Source of the DNA: Pegoplata infirma
Taxonomy: Eukaryota > Arthropoda > Insecta > Diptera > Anthomyiidae
Length of the DNA stretch: 64,000 nucleotides
Assembly: GCA_963921195.1 (NCBI GenBank)
Contig: OY992538.1
Coordinates: 233,299,462 to 233,363,461 of the forward strand
Direction of reading: 5' to 3'
Shown here: piece by piece, positions 45,619 through 55,617 of the stretch
Layout: each line of letters begins with the position of its first letter
Position numbering within the stretch: position 1 is the stretch's first letter
Notes under the pieces: generated by a model
The model's database searches: none
Seen by the model: only the letters and a program-made list of their open reading frames with translations
Told to the model about the DNA's origin: nothing
Made by a program: the position numbers and the translations under genes

Positions 45619-46193
45619 TACGCAAGCAGTGTTGCCAGATAAGGGGATTTGTCCCCAAAATGGGGATTTCGAGTTTGGTTTGGGACAAGATTTCCAGGGG
45701 AGGGATTTGGGGATTTCGCTAATTTTTGGGGATTTCTTCTAAAATTTTGGGATTTTTTTTATTTCAAAAATAAAAAATTTGGTTTTTAAAATTGTTAAGA
45801 CTATTACCAATTAATGAGATTGACATTGGTACAGAATGCAGTCAAAAATTACAACTGCATTCATTTGCTAATGTCAAAGTAGTAAAATTGTAATAACAAT
45901 GCTTTACTTATTTTTTGACGTTTTTTGAAAAACAAAAATATTGATTTTAAATGAACTAAGATTGCAGTCTTTAGAAGCTGGTAGACATCTGTTTTTTTTT
46001 TGTTATTTTCCCCGTAAAACTGTCCTTAATCCCATCATTTGGATTGGGCAAGATAAAATAATTTAGATCGGGAGTAATTTTAGTAAATAATAAATGTTTT
46101 ACCAGGGTCGAACAAAGTTAATTTTTTTCAAACTCAGAATAGTTTATATTTAGTAAAATACTAAAAGTCAGCTAAAGAAACCATTATTTTTTT

Positions 46194-46352
46194 ACCTCCA
46201 ATACTTTTGACCACCAATTTATTTGGGAACAATAAAAAAAATATTTTGTTTATTTATTTTACAACATCTTCTTACGTGCAAAGTAATGATATATCATAAT
46301 AAAAAAATATTTCTTTGTTTACAAAAAAATTGGTGGTCAAAAGTATTGGAGG
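46194..46352. repeat. Hairpin with 26-bp perfect arms
   Basis: 46195-46220 (CCTCCAATACTTTTGACCAC...) is an exact reverse complement of 46327-46352. The loop is about 106 bases of AT-rich DNA containing further short inverted blocks. It lies in the left part of the hAT-type element. Confidence 0.75.
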
Positions 46353-46940
46353 CCAAAAAATAGGTACTGTTGTCTCCAGCTGTATTGATTGACATTTAGT
46401 ATTTTTGTGGGTCGTTTAAAAAATTATTTGACAAACGAATAGAAACTGTTGGAGTATTACCTCCTAGCACGAATCTGTCATCAGAAAAGTTGTATCAAAT
46501 AGCCTTCTCGACATATAGGCATTTTAATATTTTATGGGCCAAGCCTTTAAAACCAACAATTCTTTTAATATTGGAAAAGTGTATGTTAAAGGAATATATT
46601 TTTTTATTCAAATTTGTTATAAAAATTCTAACATATCCAAGAAATCCAGGCTCGATACTATCAGGGTAATGTCAAGGAAGTTGACAAGGTCCTTTTTGCA
46701 ATAAATATCCAAATTTTGCAAGAAATTTCCTGTTCAAACCAGATATGTAAAGTGGACACTCCAATAAAGAGAACCTGAGGTTAAAATTTAAAATCCATTG
46801 ATTATATCCAAAAATATTTGCAAAAAAAGTCAAAATTATGAAAGATAAATTTTTTTGTACCAATTCTAATATTTTTTTTTTGGTAATATTGAGAAAAAAA
46901 ATTTAAAAGACACTTTCTTAAGTACACTCACATAAAAAAT

Positions 46941-47210
46941 CGGTTGGAATGAGGTTGCCACAACCGCAATACGGTTGTCGTAACCGGCTTGCGGTTGTCC
47001 CAACCGTACGCGGTTGCAGCAACCGTAAATTGAGGTTGTTATAACTTTTTTAAAATATTTTTGTGCCAGTTGCCACAAAATTAAAAAAACGTTGCTACAA
47101 CTGCAAACCCCGGTTGTAGCAACCGTAAATAACGGCATTTGCCGGTTGCCACAACTTCAAATGCTCGGTTGTAGCAACCGTTAGTTGAGGTTGAAATAAC
47201 TTTTTTTAAT
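46941..47210. repeat. CGGTTG/CAACCG palindrome block, left
   Basis: About twelve occurrences of GGTTGNNNNAACCG-type palindromes (for example CGGTTGTCGTAACCG, CGGTTGCAGCAACCG), spaced by 10-40 bases. The counterpart block at 54505-54680 lies at the other end of the same element. Confidence 0.75.
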
Positions 47211-47519
47211 TTGTGTCTGCTTTTGAAACGTCACAAAAAAAATATTAAATAAAAAAATTTCTATTAAATAAAAATAGTCTAAAAGATATGTCCATCGCTT
47301 TAAATAACGAAATTTCGTCGCAGAATTACGTAAGTTACATTATAAATCTTAAAAAAAACATTTCTTTCATATGCAAACTGTTTTATCTTGCAGTTTTTCC
47401 ATCTTGGTCAACTATTTCCCTAAATTTGGAAGGCGTTATTTGACAGATTTTGAAATGAACCTGAAGGTGCCTCCCACCGCAAATACCTTTGAAATCGCAA
47501 TATGAAACTGGTAACTACC

Positions 47520-48435
47520 ACTGGTCATCTTTAGAACAAATGTGTGAAAATATGAGAAATTTTCTTAAGAAAAAATGGGTCAGTATATGAGACTTTTCCT
47601 GTACAAAAAATGTCTCAAAATCTGTGTCTTTTTCTGTGGGAAAAATATCCCACAATCAAAACTCTTCTTTAGGAAAAATGTCTCAAAACCTGGGACTTTT
47701 TCTAAAGAAAAAATTACTAAAAATCCAAGACTTTTTTTTATTGGAAAAATGTCTCAAAATCTGAGACTTTTCTATTGGCTAATGTCTTAGAATCTGAGAC
47801 TATAGAAAAACTTTTTCAGAGTCTGAGACTTTTTCTATAGAAAAATTGTCTTAGAATCTGATACTTTTTCTACAGAAAAATTGTCTCAAAATCTGAGACT
47901 TTTTCTATAGAAAAATTGTCTAAGAATCTGAGACTTTTTCTATAGAAAAATTGTCTCAGAATCTGAGACATTTTCTATAGAAAAATTGTCTCAGAATCTG
48001 AGACATTTTCTATAGAAAAATTGTCTCAGAATCTGAGACTTTTTCTATAGAAAAATTGTCTCAGAATCTGAGACTTTTTCTATAGAAAAATTGTCTCAGA
48101 ATCTGAGACTTTTTCTATAGAAAAATTGTCTCAGAATCTGAGACTTTTTCTATAGAAAAATTGTCTCAGAATCTGAGACTTTTTCTATAGAAAAATTGTC
48201 TCAGAATCTGAGACTTTTTCTATAGAAAAATTGTCTCAGAATCTGAGACTTTTTCTATAGAAAAATTGTCTCAGAATCTGAGACTTTTTCTATAGAAAAA
48301 TTGTCTCAGAATCTGAGACTTTTTCTATAGAAAAATTGTCTCAGAATCTGAGACTTTTTCTATAGAAAAATTGTCTCAGAATCTGAGACTTTTTCTATAG
48401 AAAAATTGTCTCAGAATCTGAGACTTTTTCTATAG
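47520..48435. repeat. Palindromic 35-bp satellite array, left part
   Basis: The monomer combines palindrome TCTCAGAATCTGAGA (7-base arms round an A) and palindrome TTTTTCTATAGAAAAA with a short ATTG link. At 47560-47900 the units are diverged (edge of the array); from about 47935 they are virtually identical. It ends at CTATAG where the LTR is inserted. Confidence 0.9.
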
Positions 48436-48585
48436 TGTGACAACAAGTTTGTTAGCAAACTTGGGTCACAGACAGTGGCCGTATACTTATTGTACACAGT
48501 GTACAAATACCCTAACAGAACCCAACAGTAGAAATATTTTTGAAACAAACAAGTAGCAACAACACACACACTGTGTGGTTTTGAT

Positions 48586-49129
48586 CAAGAACAATATATG
48601 TAAGAGGATATTCAATGTTCTGACGCCAAAATAAGTTTGGCGTCTTGGCGTCTTGGCGTTTCTTACATAGGCCAAAATGAAAGGGTGTCAGGTGTTTTTT
48701 GCGGAAGTTGGTTGTATCCAACAGTTGCGCATCTCATAAAATTGAGATTTTACAGCGAAAGAATTATATTAAAACTTTAAAAAATTAAAAAAAAAAGGAG
48801 AACAAATTAACAAATAACTCATCCATAAAAAAAATTAAAAATAAAATATTTTGGGATTTTTTTTTTCTTAATTTTCTTATTTTTTTTTATTGGTAAAATT
48901 TTTTCTTAATTCTTTCATAATTTTTTTTAATTTTTTAAAGTTTTAATATAATTTTTTCGCTGTAAAATCTCAATTTTATGAGATGCGCAACTGTTGGATA
49001 CAACCAACTCCCGCAAAAAACACCTGACACCCTTTCATTTTGGCCTATGTAAGAAACGCCAAGACGCCAAGACGCCAAACTTATTTTGGCGTCAGAACAT
49101 TGAATATCCTCTTACATATATTGTTCTTG
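48586..49129. repeat. Foldback within the LTR U3, flanked by ~55-bp direct repeats
   Basis: 48586-48790 and 48925-49129 are reverse complements with very few differences (AACAATATATGTAAGAGG; GACGCCAAAATAAGTTTGG; ACACCTGACACCCTTTC inverted). The loop is A/T-rich. Outside the arms, AACAGTAGAAATATTTTTG with AAGTAGCAACAACA (48525-48567) is repeated directly near 49165-49205. GGCGTCTT is repeated three times in each arm. Frames 48487-48721, 48994-49185 and 49081-49308 are foldback shadows. Confidence 0.85.
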
Positions 49130-49350
49130 GTTTTGATATAGCAGACACACAAGCAACAGAACCCCACAGTAGAAATATTTTGTAACAAACAAGTAGCAAC
49201 AACATACAGTGGGCTTTTGTTTTTTTTGTAATAAACAAGTAAACAAGTAGCAACAAAATATAAGGACTTGTTTTCAATATTGACCGTTAGATAAATAAAA
49301 CAACACACAGGAGTAATATTTTGTTGGTAGTTTCTATGAGCTTGGATTTG

Positions 49351-49388
49351 TATAAAAGACGCGTGGTTTTAACAAACAGGTCTCATTC
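49351..49388 (+). promoter_or_regulatory. Putative RNA polymerase II core promoter of the LTR
   Basis: TATAAAAG at 49351-49358 and TCATTC at 49383-49388, a match to the fly initiator TCAKTY. The putative +1 A is at 49385, 34 bases after the first T of the TATA box, slightly longer than usual. Transcription would run into the hairpin region. Predicted from sequence only. Confidence 0.65.
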
Positions 49389-49438
49389 TTTTATCAGCGA
49401 TTCGGTCTGTAAGTAATAAAATTAATATAAGGTAGACA

Positions 49439-50274
49439 CTTCATTTGGTGGTTAGCGAACACCTTATGAAGTTAGAATTATTATAAGCAGTAGTGAACTT
49501 TCACTGGTGGTTATCGAGCACCAGGGAAAGACGTAGAAACCTAAGTAAAGTTAAGTATATGCTTCGACTGGTGGTTAGCGAGCACCAGACCGAAGCTAGG
49601 GTAATGGTAAGATAATCCTCCGACGGTGGTTAGCGAGCACCCGAGGACACTAGTGGATCATCAGTAGCGAGTAGTACACTTCAGCCGGTGGTTACCGAAC
49701 ACTGGATGAAGTTAACCATAATTTAGATTTTTAACGAGCATTCCCGAAGGTGGTTGGCGATCACCGGAGGGAATTAGATTAAGTCGTAGTATAGAAACTA
49801 TTCCGCCCGGTGGTTACCGAGCACCGGATGGAATAATCTTACCTTTAGAGGAGTTAAGTATTCACTTCGGCTGGTGGTTACCGAGCACCAGGCGAAGATT
49901 AGAAAGTAGGCGAACCGAGGAATACTTCACCGGGTGGTTAGCGAGCACCCGTGGAAGTCAGCTTCCGAGGAACGTGTGGTGGAAGGTAGAGTAGGATTCG
50001 TTCTTTTCAGCTTATAGGTTCGGCGGATAATTAAACGAGCATTTACCGAAGGTGTTCCGAGCGTCAGGACAAACGAGTTTCACCAGGTCTAACATCCGAG
50101 ACAAAATTGTGGCGTAAGAGTGTACGGTAAACGTCGGCCAGTGATCACGGGTCGGATGTACGAGGGTTCACGAGTGGTTACCGAACACGAGTGGACCACT
50201 GGACAGCCGATTCGTGAAGGCAACTGGGTTGGAAATTGCTAGTGGTTTCCTAGCACGAACAGTGGACAACCCAG
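49439..50274 (+). ncRNA. Array of covarying stem-loops with conserved GTTASCGAR loop
   Basis: Nine stem-loops start at 49439, 49498, 49561, 49616, 49679, 49741, 49801, 49865 and 49925 (steps 55-64). Each has the inner stem GGTG/CACC closing a 9-base loop: GTTAGCGAA, GTTATCGAG, GTTAGCGAG (x3), GTTACCGAA, GTTGGCGAT, GTTACCGAG (x2). Outer stems differ but pair: CTTCAT/ATGAAG, CTTTC/GAAAG, GCTTCG/CGAAGC, TCCTC/GAGGA, CTTCA/TGAAG, TTCCC/GGGAA, ATTCC/GGAAT, CTTCG/CGAAG, ACTTC/GAAGT. Most keep an internal mismatch between inner and outer stems. Two further members follow: 50165-50197 (loop GTTACCGAA) and 50224-50274 (GTG/CAC, CTGGGTTG/CAACCCAG). Spacers are purine/A-rich and not conserved. The structure is read directly; transcription and function (packaging, translation or protein binding) are inference. 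Confidence 0.8.
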
Positions 50275-50489
50275 CATAAAATCCGAAGCACGAGCGAGGG
50301 GACCCGACCAAGTCCGAGAGGGAAACGAGGGACACGAGTGTCATCCCAAAGTGGAAACTTCCTCAGGAGAATACCCGGAACAGGAAAACGGTCACAGGGA
50401 GCCAAACACGAAGATTGCCGAAGTGGAGCCGAAGAGGAACGATCAATTAATATTATATATTTTGAATGAAATTTTATATCAATGTTTTA

Positions 50490-50547
50490 AATAAACCGAG
50501 ATTGTGAAGTATTGAAACAAAAAATGCACGTGTTCATTATTTCTTGT
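50490..50547 (+). terminator. Putative poly(A) signal of the LTR
   Basis: AATAAA at 50490-50495, followed after about 30-50 bases by a GT/T-rich stretch (CACGTGTTCATTATTTCTTG), the usual order for cleavage and polyadenylation. With the TATA/initiator it gives an R region of about 1.1 kb and a short U5. Confidence 0.6.
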
Positions 50548-50601
50548 AGCGAAACCTGGACAAAGGCTGAGTATTTACCCTAGCGAAAACAAGTCGTTAC
50601 A

Positions 50602-53600
50602 ATAGAAAAATTGTCTCAGAATCTGAGACTTTTTCTATAGAAAAATTGTCTCAGAATCTGAGACTTTTTCTATAGAAAAATTGTCTCAGAATCTGAGACT
50701 TTTTCTATAGAAAAATTGTCTCAGAATCTGAGACTTTTTCTATAGAAAAATTGTCTCAGAATCTGAGACTTTTTCTATAGAAAAATTGTCTCAGAATCTG
50801 AGACTTTTTCTATAGAAAAATTGTCTCAGAATCTGAGACTTTTTCTATAGAAAAATTGTCTCAGAATCTGAGACTTTTTCTATAGAAAAATTGTCTCAGA
50901 ATCTGAGACTTTTTCTATAGAAAAATTGTCTCAGAATCTGAGACTTTTTCTATAGAAAAATTGTCTCAGAATCTGAGACTTTTTCTATAGAAAAATTGTC
51001 TCAGAATCTGAGACTTTTTCTATAGAAAAATTGTCTCAGAATCTGAGACTTTTTCTATAGAAAAATTGTCTCAGAATCTGAGACTTTTTCTATAGAAAAA
51101 TTGTCTCAGAATCTGAGACTTTTTCTATAGAAAAATTGTCTCAGAATCTGAGACTTTTTCTATAGAAAAATTGTCTCAGAATCTGAGACTTTTTCTATAG
51201 AAAAATTGTCTCAGAATCTGAGACTTTTTCTATAGAAAAATTGTCTCAGAATCTGAGACTTTTTCTATAGAAAAATTGTCTCAGAATCTGAGACTTTTTC
51301 TATAGAAAAATTGTCTCAGAATCTGAGACTTTTTCTATAGAAAAATTGTCTCAGAATCTGAGACTTTTTCTATAGAAAAATTGTCTCAGAATCTGAGACT
51401 TTTTCTATAGAAAAATTGTCTCAGAATCTGAGACTTTTTCTATAGAAAAATTGTCTCAGAATCTGAGACTTTTTCTATAGAAAAATTGTCTCAGAATCTG
51501 AGACTTTTTCTATAGAAAAATTGTCTCAGAATCTGAGACTTTTTCTATAGAAAAATTGTCTCAGAATCTGAGACTTTTTCTATAGAAAAATTGTCTCAGA
51601 ATCTGAGACTTTTTCTATAGAAAAATTGTCTCAGAATCTGAGACTTTTTCTATAGAAAAATTGTCTCAGAATCTGAGACTTTTTCTATAGAAAAATTGTC
51701 TCAGAATCTGAGACTTTTTCTATAGAAAAATTGTCTCAGAATCTGAGACTTTTTCTATAGAAAAATTGTCTCAGAATCTGAGACTTTTTCTATAGAAAAA
51801 TTGTCTCAGAATCTGAGACTTTTTCTATAGAAAAATTGTCTCAGAATCTGAGACTTTTTCTATAGAAAAATTGTCTCAGAATCTGAGACTTTTTCTATAG
51901 AAAAATTGTCTCAGAATCTGAGACTTTTTCTATAGAAAAATTGTCTCAGAATCTGAGACTTTTTCTATAGAAAAATTGTCTCAGAATCTGAGACTTTTTC
52001 TATAGAAAAATTGTCTCAGAATTTGAGACTTTTTCTATAGAAAAATTGTCTCAGAATCTGAGACTTTTTCTATAGAAAAATTGTCTCAGAATTTGAGACT
52101 TTTTCTATAGAAAAATTGTCTCAGAATCTAAGACTTTTTCTATAGAAAAATTGTCTCAGAATCTGAGAGTTTTTCTATAGAAAAAATGTTTCAGAATCTA
52201 AGACTTTTTCTATAGAAAAAATGTTTCAGAATCTAAGACTTTATCCATAGAGAAAATGTTGCAGAATTTGAGACTTTTTCTATAGAAAAATTGTCTCAGA
52301 ATCTGAGACTTTTTCTATAGAAAAATTGTCTCAGAATCTGAGACTTTTTCTATAGAAAAATTGTCTCAGAATCTGAGACTTTTTCTATAGAAAAATTGTC
52401 TCAGAATCTGAGACTTTTTCTATAGAAAAATTGTCTCAGAATCTGAGACTTTTTCTATAGAAAAATTGTCTCAGAATCTGAGACTTTTTCTATAGAAAAA
52501 TTGTCTCAGAATCTGAGACTTTTTCTATAGAAAAATTGTCTCAGAATCTGAGACTTTTTCTATAGAAAAATTGTCTCAGAATCTGAGACTTTTTCTATAG
52601 AAAAATTGTCTCAGAATCTGAGACTTTTTCTATAGAAAAATTGTCTCAGAATCTGAGACTTTTTCTATAGAAAAATTGTCTCAGAATCTGAGACTTTTTC
52701 TATAGAAAAATTGTCTCAGAATCTGAGACTTTTTCTATAGAAAAATTGTCTCAGAATCTGAGACTTTTTCTATAGAAAAATTGTCTCAGAATTTGAGACT
52801 TTTTCTATAGAAAAATTGTCTCAGAATCTGAGACTTTTTCTATAGAAAAATTGTCTCAGAATTTGAGACTTTTTCTATAGAAAAATTGTCTCAGAATCTA
52901 AGACTTTTTCTATAGAAAAATTGTCTCAGAATCTGAGAGTTTTTCTATAGAAAAAATGTTTCAGAATCTAAGACTTTTTCTATAGAAAAAATGTTTCAGA
53001 ATCTAAGACTTTTTCCATAGAGAAAATGTTGCAGAATTTGAGACTTTTTCTATAGAAAAAATGTCTCAGAACCTGAGACTTTTTCTATAGAAAAACTGTC
53101 TTAGAATCTGAGACTTTTTCTATAGAAAAATTGTCTCAGAATTTGAGACTTTTTCTATAGAAAAATTGTCTCAGAATCTGAGACTTTTTCTATAGAAAAA
53201 TTGTCTCAGAATTTGAGACTTTTTCTATAGAAAAATTGTCTCAGAATCTAAGACTTTTTCTATAGAAAAATTGTCTCAGAATCTGAGAGTTTTTCTATAG
53301 AAAAAATGTTTCAGAATCTAAGACTTTTTCTATAGAAAAAATGTTTCAGAATCTAAGACTTTTTCCATAGAGAAAATGCAGAATTTGAGACTTTTTCTAT
53401 AGAAAAAATGTCTCAGAACCTGAGACTTTTTCTATAGAAAAACTGTCTTAGAATCTGAGACTTTTTCTATAGAAAAATTGTCTCAGAATTTGAGACTTTT
53501 TCTATAGAAAAATTGTCTCAGAATCTGAGACTTTTTCTATAGAAAAATTGTCTCAGAATTTGAGACTTTTTCTATAGAAAAATTGTCTCAGAATCTAAGA

Positions 53601-54290
53601 CTTTTTCTATAGAAAAATTGTCTCAGAATTTGAGACTTTTTCTATAGAAAAAATGTCTCAGAACCTGAGACTTTTTCTATAGAAAAACTGTCTTAGAACC
53701 TGAGACTTTTTCTATAGAAAAAATGTCTCGGAATCTGAGACTTTTTCTATAGAAAAAATGTCTCAGAATCTGACACTTTTTCAATAGAACAGATATCTCA
53801 GAATCTGTGACTTTTTCTATAGAAAAAATATCTCAAAATCTAAGCCTTTTTCTACAGAAAAAATGTCTCAGAATCTAAGACTTTTTCAATAGAAAAATGA
53901 CTCAGAATCTGTAACTTTGTCTATAGAAAAAATGACTCCGAATCTGTATCTTTTTCGAAAGAAAAATTGTGTCAGAATCTGAGACTTTTTCTATAGAAAT
54001 AATGTCTCAGAATCTGAGACTTTTTTTATAGAAAAAAATTTTCAGAATCTAAGACTTTTTCCATAGAGAAAGTGTTGCAGAATTTAAGACTTTTTCTATA
54101 GAAAAAATGTCTCAGAATCTGAGACTTTTTCGATAGAAAAAATGTCTCAGTATCTGATGTATATAGGAAAAAAAGTAAGATTCTTTAAAATTTTTCCTAT
54201 ACAAAAAGTCTCAGATCCTGAGACAGTTTTCCTGTAGAAAAAATCTCAGATTCTGAAACATTCTCCTATAGAAAAAGTTTCAGATTTTGA
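50602..54290. repeat. Palindromic 35-bp satellite array, right part
   Basis: About 100 monomers. From 50602 to about 52015 they are essentially identical. From 52018 a higher-order pattern appears: a block with GAATTTGAGAC, GAATCTAAGAC, GAATCTGAGAGT, then ATGTTTCAGAATC and CCATAGAGAAAATG occurs at 52018-52270, again at about 52788-53050 (shift 770 = 22 monomers) and 53138-53390 (shift 350 = 10 monomers), and partly once more. Units decay strongly after 53700, as at an array edge. Confidence 0.9.
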
Positions 54291-54504
54291 GGAGAATAAT
54301 TCGTTGTATGGGATCTTAATCATACGTATTAATACAACTTTAAAATGTAACATTTATTAAATATTTTTAGTATTAAGACGTTTAAATTAATATATTTTTT
54401 TTAAAAACAATAAAAAAACAAAAAAAAAATTTTTAAAAACGTGTTTTTTTAGTTGGGATTTCTTTGTAATTTTGTATAATATTAAAAATTTATTAAACAC
54501 AGCT

Positions 54505-54680
54505 ACGGTTGGGACAACCGGCAATACGGTCGCCATAACCGGCAAATTCCGTTATTTGAGGTTGCTGCAACCGGCATTTGTCGGTTGCCACAACTGTAAA
54601 TTGTCGGTTGCTACAACCGTATATGTACCGGTTGCCGCAACCTCAATCTGAGGTTGGAACCTTTTACGGTTGAGACAACC
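54505..54680. repeat. CGGTTG/CAACCG palindrome block, right
   Basis: CGGTTGGGACAACCGG, GGTTGCTGCAACCGG, CGGTTGCTACAACCG and others: the partner of the block at 46941-47210 at the opposite end of the same element. Confidence 0.75.
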
Positions 54681-54780
54681 ATATTTTGCTGTGTGTGTAT
54701 TCCTACCTCCTGAATACGAATCAGTCATCAGAAAAATTAAATTTCTTAAGATTGGAAAAGTGTGTGTTAAAGTTATATTA

Positions 54781-54795
54781 CCCCCCCCCCCCCCC
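54781..54795. repeat. Poly-C run
   Basis: Fifteen C residues, then TCCCC, in otherwise A/T-rich DNA in the right part of the hAT-type element. The homologous left block (46590) has a T run instead. Confidence 0.9.
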
Positions 54796-54826
54796 TCCCC
54801 TTCCAATAAAATTACCTATTTTTTTG

Positions 54827-55140
54827 CAAGAAATCCAGTCTCGATACCATCAGGACATGTAAGGAAGTTCAAAATGCCCTTTTTTAGTTTTATCCTTAAC
54901 TATTCGAATTGCGAAAAAAAATCCTGTAGATACTCAAATAAATAGAACGTGGGGTTAAAATCCAAATTTCGTTGAGTATATCCAGAAATATTTGCAAAAG
55001 CAAATATCTGATTTGAACAGTATTTTTTCCTTTTTTTCAAAATTCGAATAGTTATAGGATAAAACCAAAAAAATACATTTTTAACTTCCTTACAATGTTC
55101 TGATGGTATTCCTGATCTTATCGAGGCCGGATTTTTTTTT
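54827..55140. repeat. Short inverted repeat in the right arm of the hAT-type element
   Basis: GAAATCCAGTCTCGATACC with CATGTAAGGAAGTTC (54829-54871) is inverted at 55080-55135 (AACTTCCTTACAATG, TATCGAGGCCGGATTT). It suggests that the element body contained a foldback. Frames at 54670-54945 and 54900-55184 are shadows. Confidence 0.6.
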
Positions 55141-55617
55141 TCAAAAGTTATGTAATTTTGTAGGAAAGAGGAATAAAAAGACACATTTACACTTTTTTAA
55201 TATCAACAGAATTCTTGGATTTGAGGGCTTGATTCACAAAAAAATCAAATTCCCATGTCTCTAGAGGCGATTTAATACAACTTTTTTATTTAAAATTTAA
55301 TATTTAAATATCATAAAAAGCTCTAACCTTAAAATTAACATAAAAATATTGTTTAAAAACACCATTTTTTTTTTAAAAGAGAGTTTATATTTGAATATCC
55401 ATTAATTTTTTTTTGGGGATTTTATATAATTTGTAGGGTATTTTTGGGGATTTCATTTTTCAAATTGGGGACAAGAGCCAAATATTTTCTGGCAACACTG
55501 TACGCAAGCGCCTTTGACGCAGTGTTGCCACCAACAGAATCGTAAATTACACATGGATCATGCCAAAATTACACATGAAATCACGAATGCTTTAAAAATA
55601 AAAAGTTTTTTCTTAAT

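Larger units (their letters stand above)
48436..50601 (+). mobile_element. Solo LTR (2,166 bp) with TG...CA ends and 4-bp TSD
   Basis: Starts TGTGACAACAAG, ends AAGTCGTTACA, flanked by ATAG at 48432-48435 and 50602-50605. Removing it and one ATAG restores a perfect satellite monomer. Inside are a TATAAAAG box (49351), a TCATTC initiator (49383), a ~1-kb stem-loop region, an AATAAA (50490) and a GT/T-rich segment: the U3-R-U5 order of an LTR. A 4-bp duplication suits Gypsy/mdg1-like elements (inference). No internal gag-pol region is present, so it is a solo LTR, or less likely a transposed TATA-driven RNA unit. The length is large for an insect LTR. No protein-coding content. Confidence 0.82.
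46925..54697. mobile_element. TA-flanked CACTCA-ended element swollen by satellite
   Basis: Left CACTCACATAAAAAATCGG, right inverted CACACACAGCAAAATATGG; TA at 46923-46924 and 54698-54699. About 16 of the 22 terminal bases agree. Just inside both ends are GGTTGNNNCAACC palindrome blocks (46941-47200 and 54505-54680). The middle is the 35-bp satellite, itself interrupted by a solo LTR. TA target plus these ends suggest a Tc1/mariner-type non-autonomous element (inference). Short frames at 46866-47138, 47575-47790 and 54552-54806 are repeat shadows. Confidence 0.78.
45627..55500. mobile_element. hAT-type element, CAGTGTTGCCAG ends, 9.9 kb with insertions
   Basis: Left CAGTGTTGCCAGATAAGGGG and right TTTCTGGCAACACTG are inverted. 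Exact 8-bp duplications TACGCAAG lie at 45619-45626 and 55501-55508. Subterminal GGGGATTT and TTGTCCCCAA motifs occur at both ends. Without the nested 46925-54697 element the original insertion was about 2.1 kb. Left and right interiors share direct, diverged blocks (ATTGGAAAAGTGTATGTTAA at 46570 and its relative at 54751; TCGATACTATCAGGG at 46652 and TCGATACCATCAGG at 54841), so the body was internally repetitive. No transposase: non-autonomous. Confidence 0.88.

Noticed and set aside
48994..49308. Small ORFs near the LTR promoter
   Set aside because: They are mirrored in the other arm of the foldback and have no coding character.
47520..54290. CRISPR or bacterial-type repeat array
   Set aside because: The 35-base units are directly adjacent and there are no spacers. 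This is a satellite.
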